NCBI GenBank assembly: GCA_964615305.1 | Contig: CAZTNA010000002.1 | Coordinates: forward strand, 248,001-312,000 | Direction of reading: 5' to 3' | Source: Bog-950 sp964615305 | GTDB taxonomy: Bacteria > Bacteroidota > Bacteroidia > Chitinophagales > LD1 | Length of the DNA stretch: 64,000 nucleotides | Shown: positions 53,703-62,100 of the stretch, piece after piece | Position numbering within the stretch: position 1 is the stretch's first letter | Layout: each line of letters starts with the position of its first letter | Notes under the pieces: model-generated | Database searches by the model: none | What the model saw: only the letters and a program-made list of their open reading frames with translations | Told to the model about the DNA's origin: nothing | Made by a program: the position numbers and the translations under genes

Positions 53703-54077
53703 CTATTTAAAACATGTCCCTTTTTGAGTCATCCAGGGGTGTATCTCGTACATTAATCTGCCTGATTTTATTGCCGGATCATTATCGCAAAATACCCTAA
53801 CCTCTTGTTCTGTGTTGCAGTCGAAAATGAAAACACCACGCATTTCGGTGTCGTCTAAAAAAGGACCTGCAACATTTAGTTTACCGCTGGCTGCCAACTT
53901 GTTTATGTTATCAATATGACCTTTTTGAATTTGTGCCGCAGTCGCTGAATCCTGATCTCGGGTTGCTCCTTTTTTAAGTATCACAAAAAAATAGGGCTTT
54001 AGATTATCGCTATTACTTTGTGCATTAATATTTATAAAAAATGTGAGATAGACTAAAAGAGATAACAGAAACTTCAT
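53703..54077 (-). CDS. Exported YCII-related protein
   Basis: A 124-residue protein with a signal peptide (residues 1-19, ending INAQ). The rest is a YCII/ferredoxin-like fold: a YFFVILKKG strand, HIDNINKLAASGKLNVAGPF with the conserved His and the AGPF turn, and a C-terminal half with YEIHPWM. Cytosolic YciI proteins have peroxidase or dehydrochlorinase-like activity; an exported form is less common and its function is unknown. Confidence 0.82.
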   Translation of the reverse strand: MKFLLSLLVYLTFFININAQSNSDNLKPYFFVILKKGATRDQDSATAAQIQKGHIDNINKLAASGKLNVAGPFLDDTEMRGVFIFDCNTEQEVRVFCDNDPAIKSGRLMYEIHPWMTQKGTCFK

Positions 54078-54166
54078 AGCACTGGGTTTCATTATAGAGC
54101 AATGTCAAAACAAGTTAGTTGCATTAGTTAATTAACAAAGCACATACAACCTGATGTCAGTTTATT

Positions 54167-55201
54167 TTAACCATCAAGTCCCTGATATGCCCCAATTTCA
54201 GGTATTAGAATATGATTCTGTTCTTTTGAATAGTGTTCTTGCAACTCCTCTAAAATAGCGTACACCTCAGAGGGGGTATCAGCGGTAACCAAACGCGAAC
54301 GAAACGGCTTTACATGGGGCAGTCCGGCAAAGTAAGGTGCGTAATGCCTGCGCATTTCCAGCACACCTAGTTTCTCGCCTTTCCATTCTACGCTTTTAGA
54401 TACATGTAAACGACAGGCATCTAAACGCTCTTTGAGGGTTGGCGGAGCTAAGTATTCACCGGTTTTTACAAAATGTTTTATTTCTCTGAATATAAACGGG
54501 TGACCAATAGATGCCCGGCCTATCATTACACCATCGGCACCATACCTTTTTACTACTTCCAAAGCTTTCTCGGGAGATGTAATATCACCGTTGCCAAACA
54601 CAGGAATCTTCAAACGCTGATTCTCTTTTACTTTTGCCAACCAGGTCCAGTTTGCTTTTCCGGTATATAGTTGATGTTTAGTGCGGCAGTGAATCGAAAT
54701 AGCTTTTATGCCTACGTCTTGTAAGCGTTCGGCAACCTCAACTATACGAATAGAGTTGTCGTCCCAACCCAAACGGGTTTTCACGGTAACCGGTAGCCTG
54801 GTTGACTTTACCACAGCAGCTGTAAGCGAAACCATTTTGTCAATATCACGAAGAATTCCTGCACCAGCATTGCGGCATACTACATTTTTAACGGGGCAGC
54901 CGTAATTAATATCCAAAATTTCTGGCTTTGCGGCTTCTACAATCTCAGCACTGCGCATCATCGGGCTTTCTTCTCCGCCAAAAATCTGAATACCTACAGG
55001 TCTTTCATCCGGATATATATCCAACTTCTTCATGCTCTTCTGCGCATCGCGAATCAGCCCATCGGCAGAAATAAATTCAGTATAAAGCATATCAGCACCG
55101 TGCAACTTGCACAAATGTCTGAAAGGCGGATCGCTCACATCTTCCATGGGCGCCAGCAATAGCGGCATGTTGGGCAGTTCAAGGTTTCCGATCTTTATCA
55201 C
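54167..55201 (-). CDS. dusB: tRNA dihydrouridine synthase B
   Basis: A 344-residue FMN-dependent enzyme that reduces uridine to dihydrouridine in tRNA D-loops. Motifs: LLAPMEDVSDPPFRHL near residue 14, QIFGG near 71, DINYGCPVKNVVCRNAGAG near 96 (catalytic Cys), VTVKTRLGWD near 136, IHCRTK near 170, GNGDI near 202 and GADGVMIGRASIGHPF near 225. GTG start at 55201. It lies downstream of rocD on the same strand, 38 bases apart. Confidence 0.94.
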   Translation of the reverse strand: MIKIGNLELPNMPLLLAPMEDVSDPPFRHLCKLHGADMLYTEFISADGLIRDAQKSMKKLDIYPDERPVGIQIFGGEESPMMRSAEIVEAAKPEILDINYGCPVKNVVCRNAGAGILRDIDKMVSLTAAVVKSTRLPVTVKTRLGWDDNSIRIVEVAERLQDVGIKAISIHCRTKHQLYTGKANWTWLAKVKENQRLKIPVFGNGDITSPEKALEVVKRYGADGVMIGRASIGHPFIFREIKHFVKTGEYLAPPTLKERLDACRLHVSKSVEWKGEKLGVLEMRRHYAPYFAGLPHVKPFRSRLVTADTPSEVYAILEELQEHYSKEQNHILIPEIGAYQGLDG

Positions 55202-55239
55202 GTGGCTAAGATAAAAAACGAACCGGGTGTAATGAGTTG

Positions 55240-56475
55240 TTAATACTTAAACTCTTTAAATGTCTTTCGGATAATATACAGGCAATCGTCTATTTCATCT
55301 TTATTAATACAAAGCGGAGGAGCTAAACGAATAATGTAATGATGAGTTGGCTTAGCCAGCAATCCGTTTTCCATTAACTGCAAACATAAGTCCCACCCGC
55401 AGTTTTCATTTTCAGTTTTCAGCTCTATAGCATTCAGTAACCCTTTGCCGCGTATTTGTTTTATCAGTGGGTGTTTTATTTTCTCCAATTCTGTTCTAAA
55501 ATATTTACCAAGGTAAAACGCATTATAAACCAGGTTTTCGTCTTTAATAATTTGTAAAGCAGCCATGGCTACTTTGCATGCCAAGGGGTTGCCGCCATAA
55601 GTAGAGCCATGCTCGCCCGGTTTTATATTCATCATAATTGAATCATCGCAAAGAACGGCTGAAACAGGCAACATGCCTCCACTTAGTGCCTTCCCTAAAA
55701 TTAATATATCCGCCCGCACTTCTTCCCAATCACAAGCCAACATTTTTCCCGTGCGCGCAAGACCTGTTTGAATTTCATCGGCAATAAACAATACCCCGGC
55801 CTTTTCACAAAGATATTTTGCTTTTGCCAGGTAATTTTCGTCAGGCACTACTACACCTGCTTCCCCTTGAATGGGCTCAACCATAAATCCGCAAACATCT
55901 TTATCGTTTAATGCTTCTGCCAAAGCTTTTAAATTGTTGTAAGGCACATGAACAAAGTTTGGTACGTATGGGCCAAATTTGCTGTAACTTGAGGGGTCGG
56001 TTGAGGCAGATATAGCTAACAATGTTCTACCGTGAAAGTTATTTTCCGGAACAATAATTTTAGCTTTTTTGTCTTTAATCCCTTTTACTTCATAACCCCA
56101 CCTGCGTGCTAGTTTAATGGCTGTTTCTACAGCTTCTACTCCGGTATTCATGGGAAGCACTTTATCGTAACCAAAATACTCTGTTATGTACTTTTCATAC
56201 TCACCCAGTACTGAGTTGTAAAAAGCGCGTGAAGTGAGTGTTAGCTTTTCGGCCTGTTTCTTTAGCACATCTACCAGCAACTGGTGGCAATGACCTTGAT
56301 TTACAGCAGAGTATGCAGAAAGAAAATCGTAGTAGCGTTTTCCTTCAACGTCCCACATATAAACTCCTCGCGCCCGGTCAATTACCACCGGTAGCGGGTG
56401 ATAGTTGTGCGCACCGTAGCGTTCTTCTAATTCTATTATATGTTCGCTTTTTGTAAGGGTTGGTTCAGCTATCAT
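55240..56475 (-). CDS. rocD: Ornithine aminotransferase
   Basis: A class III PLP aminotransferase of 411 residues, converting ornithine to glutamate semialdehyde. ERYGAHNYHPLPVVI near residue 20, NTGVEAVETAIKLARRW near 107, NNFHGRTLLAISAS near 142, DEIQTGLARTGKML near 231 (Asp binds PLP) and the Schiff-base Lys in LILGKALSGG near 257 are typical. ATG 56475 is chosen over 56574 since the extra 33 residues are not family-like and would precede the promoter box. It joins proline dehydrogenase (49495) at P5C. Confidence 0.94.
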   Translation of the reverse strand: MIAEPTLTKSEHIIELEERYGAHNYHPLPVVIDRARGVYMWDVEGKRYYDFLSAYSAVNQGHCHQLLVDVLKKQAEKLTLTSRAFYNSVLGEYEKYITEYFGYDKVLPMNTGVEAVETAIKLARRWGYEVKGIKDKKAKIIVPENNFHGRTLLAISASTDPSSYSKFGPYVPNFVHVPYNNLKALAEALNDKDVCGFMVEPIQGEAGVVVPDENYLAKAKYLCEKAGVLFIADEIQTGLARTGKMLACDWEEVRADILILGKALSGGMLPVSAVLCDDSIMMNIKPGEHGSTYGGNPLACKVAMAALQIIKDENLVYNAFYLGKYFRTELEKIKHPLIKQIRGKGLLNAIELKTENENCGWDLCLQLMENGLLAKPTHHYIIRLAPPLCINKDEIDDCLYIIRKTFKEFKY

Positions 56476-56517
56476 GTGTTTAGATTTAAGTTTAGATACT
56501 AAAAAATTTTGAGTTTG

Positions 56518-56525
56518 CAAAGGTA
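56518..56525 (-). promoter_or_regulatory. -7 promoter box for rocD
   Basis: TACCTTTG on the minus strand is a perfect -7 match, about 42 bases before the ATG at 56475. No clear -33 TTG at the usual distance. Confidence 0.45.
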
Positions 56526-56706
56526 GAAAAGCCGTTGAATGCTTGTTTTTAACTAATAGATGCAGTGGTTGCACTAAAAGTTGCTCAAAAAAACTTTTCT
56601 GAAAATAAAGTCGGTTTTACATACTAAACTTGTTAAGCCCGCGTTATGAGCATTTTTATAAAAGCCAGAAAAAGGTTTTATTTGCATTCCTTTCAAAAAC
56701 AAGCTT

Positions 56707-56910
56707 ATGAACTTACAAGAAAAAATCAGAGTAATTGAAAAAGACGAAATGATTGTAAAAAGAGGAATTGATCGCGTAGTTGAGCGTTATCCTCTTCCAA
56801 TTGCTATACTAGTTCGTGGTAACAAAACAGGTTTATCAGTAACAATTGACGAATCATTTGACAAAGTACCTACTTCGGTATTTACGCAAAGGGCGATAAG
56901 TCTAAACTAA
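56707..56910 (+). CDS. Small protein of unknown function
   Basis: A 67-residue frame with an ATG start and normal composition: charged N-terminal helix NLQEKIRVIEKDEMIVKRG then a beta-like region PIAILVRGNKTGLSVTIDES. It overlaps the converging gene at 56882 by 29 bases. It follows a 231-base gap after rocD's start and is not a shadow of a longer gene for most of its length. No family recognised. Confidence 0.5.
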   Translation: MNLQEKIRVIEKDEMIVKRGIDRVVERYPLPIAILVRGNKTGLSVTIDESFDKVPTSVFTQRAISLN

Positions 56911-57226
56911 CACCGGTTCGGGCAACAAACGTATCTACGTTCATGTCAATCCAAACCTTGCTAAGAGGTTCAGTATTGAGTATGAGCGATACAGTGTATT
57001 GTTTATCGCGAAAAGACTGTAACAGATTTTCGGGTGAGGTGTTGTGTATGTTAGCCTCATAAGCTACAATAAACTGCTTGCGCAGGTCTCTGTCATACGG
57101 CACTACAACAAACTCTCTCCACTCAAATGTAGAGTCGTCTTTTAAAACAATTGGCGCTTTGTATTCGCGGTTCAGATGGTTGCACAGACGCTTGGCGGCT
57201 GCTTCGCTGGTTTTAAAATCTTTCAT
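56882..57226 (-). CDS. Small soluble protein of unknown function
   Basis: A 114-residue protein with alternating strands and helices (SEAAAKRLCNHLNREYKA, WREFVVVPYDRDLR, NLLQSFRDKQYTVSLILNT). No signal peptide or known motif. It overlaps the small gene at 56707 by 29 bases and lies upstream of ffh's 3' end on the same strand, 103 bases away. Confidence 0.6.
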   Translation of the reverse strand: MKDFKTSEAAAKRLCNHLNREYKAPIVLKDDSTFEWREFVVVPYDRDLRKQFIVAYEANIHNTSPENLLQSFRDKQYTVSLILNTEPLSKVWIDMNVDTFVARTGVSLDLSPFA

Positions 57227-57329
57227 AACGGGCGCAAACTTACTAATTGAATTGCTGAATACAAACCGTTAGCCAAAAAATACATTCTGAACCCATATTA
57301 GCTACGAAGTTTGATACACAATATTTTTA

Positions 57330-58658
57330 CTATCTCCCTGGAAAACCCTTGATAGTGCGGCCGGCAGCATTCATCTTGTTCATACTTTTCATCATGCCCT
57401 TCATTTGTTCAAATTGTTTTAAGAACTGATTAACCTCTTGTATGCTATTGCCGCTGCCTTTGGCAATACGAAGTTTGCGTTTGCCGTCAAGCAATTGAGG
57501 GTTTCCCCTCTCATACGGGGTCATAGAAAGTATGATCGCTTCTACTTTTTTGAAAGAGTCGTTATCAATGTCAACATCCTTAATAGCTTTGCCTACTCCG
57601 GGTATCATTCCCATAAGGTCTTTAATATTACCCATTTTTTTAATCTGCGCCAGTTGAGAAAGAAAGTCATTAAAATCAAACTGGTTCTTGCGGATCTTAG
57701 CATCTAGTTCACGAGCCTTCTTCTCATCATATTGTTCCTGTGCCTTTTCTACAAACGAAACTATATCGCCCATTCCCAGTATGCGTGAAGCCATACGTTC
57801 CGGGTAAAAAACATCGAGGGTTTCTGCTTTTTCTCCGGTACTTACAAACTTAACAGGCTTGCCAACTGTATAGGTAATGGTAAGCGCTGCGCCACCCCGT
57901 GTGTCACCATCTAGTTTGGTGAGCACTACGCCATCATAATTCAGACGGTCGTTAAATGCTTTTGCAGTATTTACAGCGTCTTGTCCGGTCATTGAGTCAA
58001 CTACGAACAAAATTTCATCGGGCCTGGTATTAGTTTTTACAGCCGCTATTTCGTTCATCATCTCCTCATCTACAGCTAACCGCCCTGCTGTGTCTATTAT
58101 CACCAAATCAAGCCCTTGGGCTTTGGCTTGCGCTATACCGTTCATAGCTATCTGTACCGGGTTCTTGTTTTCCTTTTCGTGGTAAACCGGCACTTCAATT
58201 TTTTCGCCTAATACAATCAACTGGTCAACAGCAGCAGGACGGTACACATCGGCTGCCACCATAAGAGGTCGTTTAAACTTTTTAGTTTTTAAATAGAGCG
58301 CAAGTTTATGAGTGAAGGTGGTTTTACCCGATCCCTGTAAACCGGCCACTAAAATAACTGCCGGGCTCCCCTTAATGTTGAAATCAGCTGCTTTGCTTCC
58401 CATCAACTGGGTAAGTTCATCGTACATTACTTTCACCATCAACTGACCCGGCTGAACGGCTGTTAGCACGTTTTGCCCCATAGCTTTTTCTTTCACACGG
58501 TCAGTAAAGTCCTTAGCAATTTTGTAGTTAACATCAGCATCTACCAACGCTCTTCGCACCTCTTTAATAGACTCGGCTACATTAAGTTCAGTGAGTTTGC
58601 CCTGGCCTTTAAGTGTTTTAAAAGCTCCTTCTAATCTTTCGGATAAATTTTCAAACAT
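57330..58658 (-). CDS. ffh: Signal recognition particle protein Ffh
   Basis: The SRP GTPase that takes ribosome-bound membrane proteins to FtsY. N domain, then the G domain with GLQGSGKTT near residue 108, DTAGR near 190 and TKLDGDTRGG near 247; the C-terminal M domain has the SRP RNA-binding KRKLRIAKGSGNSIQEVNQF near 394-413 and a Met-rich end. 442 residues, normal for Bacteroidota Ffh. Confidence 0.96.
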   Translation of the reverse strand: MFENLSERLEGAFKTLKGQGKLTELNVAESIKEVRRALVDADVNYKIAKDFTDRVKEKAMGQNVLTAVQPGQLMVKVMYDELTQLMGSKAADFNIKGSPAVILVAGLQGSGKTTFTHKLALYLKTKKFKRPLMVAADVYRPAAVDQLIVLGEKIEVPVYHEKENKNPVQIAMNGIAQAKAQGLDLVIIDTAGRLAVDEEMMNEIAAVKTNTRPDEILFVVDSMTGQDAVNTAKAFNDRLNYDGVVLTKLDGDTRGGAALTITYTVGKPVKFVSTGEKAETLDVFYPERMASRILGMGDIVSFVEKAQEQYDEKKARELDAKIRKNQFDFNDFLSQLAQIKKMGNIKDLMGMIPGVGKAIKDVDIDNDSFKKVEAIILSMTPYERGNPQLLDGKRKLRIAKGSGNSIQEVNQFLKQFEQMKGMMKSMNKMNAAGRTIKGFPGR

Positions 58659-58739
58659 GATAGTAGATTGTGATTGATGGTAAGTTATTCTGATTTACTA
58701 CCTAGATGCGAAGCAACCAAGTATTAGACTAAAAGGCGA

Positions 58740-58747
58740 CAAATGTA
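58740..58747 (-). promoter_or_regulatory. -7 promoter box for ffh
   Basis: TACATTTG on the minus strand, a perfect match, about 80 bases before the ATG at 58658. The -33 element is not clear (a TTG lies 15 bases away). Confidence 0.4.
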
Positions 58748-59074
58748 AAAGAGGAAATGAAACAAGAGGTTTTCTATATTAGAATCTTAACAAAACTATG
58801 AGATTAGAAATACTTTAGGTACAGTTAATACATATATCCTTTACCCCAAGCTAAACTGCACAGTTTGAGGCTGAAACTGACCTGACTGCAGTTCCTCTTT
58901 TAGCGAGCGGGTCTTTTGTTTGTTTTTTCATGGTAACCTTTGATTTTTTGGGTCAGCCTATTTTAGGACGAGGAAACATCAGAGGTTACAGCTAGCGTTT
59001 GACAACTTAGTTTCCAGCATTTGTGACAACCACCACGGGCACTTGCATTAATAAGTGCAGGTATCTTTACCATA

Positions 59075-59111
59075 AAACAAAAACGCCCTCCGTCAAAGGC
59101 GGAAGGCGTTT
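59075..59111 (-). terminator. Terminator of the SprB-repeat adhesin gene
   Basis: A 12-bp stem AAACGCCCTCCG/CGGAAGGCGTTT with one mismatch and a seven-base loop. On the minus strand it is followed by TTTTGTTTTATG, 20 bases after the stop at 59132. Confidence 0.85.
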
Positions 59112-59131
59112 AGAAAACTATTTTTGATTGC

Positions 59132-62100
59132 TTACCTCATCAAAGTTACAGTTCCTTCAAGCGTTTTTACTTCGCCATCAAAATAGGTAACGGTTATGCG
59201 GTAAACGTAAGTGTCTTCAGGGCAATACTTGCCATTCTTGGTTCCATCCCACGCATCGTTATTACCAAATCCGTTCTTTTGTGCTTCGTTGCTGAAGAAC
59301 TTCTCGCCCCATCTATTAAAGATAGTTACATCTAAATTGGTAGCCCCCAGAATATCAAACTCAAATCGGTCGTTCATTCCGTCATTGTTAGGAGTAAATG
59401 CGGTAGGGATAAATGCAGATGCTTCGTTGTTTACATAAATCGTAATGGTATCGGAAGCCGAACATGAATCGCTGTTATAGGCAGTAACCGTAAAGATGGT
59501 GGTTGTGCGTGGCGCTACTAACGGGTTGTTACAATCCTGCGGGTTAGCGCAGTTGCTGAAATCAAACAACGAGTCAGGCATCCAACTGTAGCCTATAATT
59601 GGTAAGGTAGAACTTGCCGAAGCAATCAGTGTGGTTTGCATACCGGTAAGTATTACCTGTTGTGTAGCTGAAAGGTCAACTTGAACTTGCGAAGGTGCTG
59701 TAATTGTAAATTGCGAACGGCCTTCGCATCCGTTAACATCATTCACTACTACCAAATAGTTACCCGGTTGTAAGTTGCCAAAGGATCCGGTAGGTTGTGC
59801 AACACCATTCAATTCATAAACAAATGGTGACACCCCTCCTGTAACAAATACTTCAACAGACCCCGTAGAAGATCCAAAGCATTTAGCATTGGTTGCTGTT
59901 GTGGTTACTTCTAAAGAATCCGGTTGTAACAATACTTGTGTTACCGATGCCGTGCAACCATTGTCGTCAACAACAGTAACTGTGTAAGATCCTGCTCCTA
60001 AGTCTTCTGCTGTTGCGGTGGTTTGTGGCGGTGTAGTGCTCCAAGTGTAAGAATATGGCGGTACCCCCTGCGATGCAATTACGGCAATACTTCCATTTTT
60101 ACTTCCGTGGCAACTTGGTTTATCAGTAATTAACGTAAGAATCAACTCTGTTGGTTGAGTAATAGTAAACGTAGCGGTGGTGGTGCATTGGTTTGCATCG
60201 GTAACCGTTACAGTATAAGTTCCGGCTCCAACACTGCTCAGGTCTTCTGAAACAGCACCATTAGTCCATGAATATGTGTATGGTGCGGTACCGCCAGTAA
60301 CTGAAATATCTACTCCCCCATCCGTGGCTCCAAAACAATTAGTATTAGTTGTAACACCTGAAAGTTGAAGAGCAGTTGGCTCGGTTACGCGGATACTATC
60401 AAAAATATGGCATCCGTTAGAGTCAGTAAGTAGAATAACATACAACCCTGCGCCAATGTTAGTGCGGAACGAATCAACAATAAAGTCGCTCCACAGATAT
60501 TCATATGGCTTTACTCCACCACTTGGGGTGGCTGATACGGTACCGTTGGTTCCGCCAAAACACGAAACGTTGGTAGCCGCCAGTGTAACTTCCAATGAAT
60601 CAGGTTCTGAAATCTGGTAGAAGGAAACCACAGAACACCCATTTCCGTCTGTTACAGTTACGTAATAATCACCACCGCTTAGGTAGCAGATATCTTCAGT
60701 GCTTTGTCCGGTGCTCCATAAGAACGCATATGGTAAGGTGCCTCCGTAGCCGGTAATATCTAAACATCCATCAGCATTTCCTTTACAACTTACATTCTTA
60801 ATAAATCCGGAAGTGAACAACGCACCAGGTTCGGTGATGGTTATAGAGTCGAGCTTGGTGCAGTTGCGTGAATCAGTAATGGTAACAATATACAATCCGG
60901 CAGAGAGGTTATTTACGTCTTCACTGGTTGCACCGTTACTCCATGAAAAAGTAAAGTTTGGTGTTCCCCCTGTAGGAATTAAGTCAATAGACCCGTTAGC
61001 ATCGCCAAAGCACAAAGTGTTTTTGGTAATATGATTAGCCGCAATTGGCGATGGGTTTACAATAATTACTGATGCTTGTGCTGTGCATCCATGATTGTCA
61101 GTTACTGTAACCACATATGTTCCGCCACTTAAATTGCTCAGATCTTCTGTATTTGCCCCATGGCTCCACGCATAAGTGTACGGTTGTGTGCCTCCCTGAA
61201 CGGTTAAATTGACCGTACCATCATTAGCATTAAAGCAACTAATGTTTACAACAACGGTAGAAAGAATTAGTGGCGATGGCTCGAGTATAATAGCGGAATC
61301 GCGGTGTGTGCATCCGTTGTCATCGGTTACTAGCACATAGTAAATGCCTCCATCTAAGTTGGCAATATCCTCACTACCCTGGAAATTACTCCATAAGAAA
61401 GTATATGGAGGTGTTCCACCTGTAATAAACAAATCGGCAGATCCATTGTTAGCTCCTTGGCAGCTTACATCCACAGTGCTTACAGTTGATTGCATTCCGC
61501 CCGGTGCAGTAATAGTAAATGATGCGGTGTCGTTGCAGCCATTTACATCGCTAACAGTAACTGCGTAAGTGCCAGCAGTTAGGTTGTAAATATCTTCGCT
61601 GGTTTCACCATTATTCCAGTTATAGAAATACGGTGCAGTACCACCTGATACGTTGATATTTACTGATCCGTTGTTTCCTCCATTACATGACACATCTACT
61701 CCATTACCTGTTACAAGTAACACAACAGGCTGAGAAATAAATACTGACATGGTTGCAGTGCAGCCATTGAAATCTGTTACGGTTACTGTATATGTTCCTC
61801 CAGTCAATCCAGATATATCCTCCGTAACAGCACCATTGCTCCACAAGTAAGAGTAATTTGGAGTGCCTCCAACTACTGACAAGTCTATACTACCATTATT
61901 GCTTCCGTTACACAAAATATTGTTTGATGTTGCGGACAGCACAAGTTTGGTTGGCTCACTGATAATCACAGAATCGCGTTTCGTGCAACCATTGGCATCG
62001 GTAATAATTACATAGTAAGTACCTCCGCTCAGGTTTTGCAAATCTTCAGTAGTTTGAAACAAATTCCACAAGAAGGTATAAGGAGGAACACCACCACCAG

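Larger units (their letters stand above)
58659..59131. other. 473-base intergenic region with hairpins
   Basis: No convincing reading frame. Contents: ffh promoter box (58740-58747); two short palindromic segments around 58855-58900 (AAACT-GCAC-AGTTT and AACTG...CAGTT); a 12-bp arm pair GTAACCTTTGAT (58933-58944) with ATCAGAGGTTAC (58978-58989), one G-U pair, enclosing a smaller CCTA-TTT-TAGG hairpin; a 6-bp GCACTT/AAGTGC hairpin (59039-59058); and the terminator of the adhesin gene. It may hold a small RNA, but no known RNA family is recognised. Confidence 0.5.

Noticed and set aside
58659..59131. SRP RNA or another known RNA next to ffh
   Set aside because: I looked for conserved SRP, RNase P and tmRNA cores on both strands and found none; only unassigned hairpins remain.
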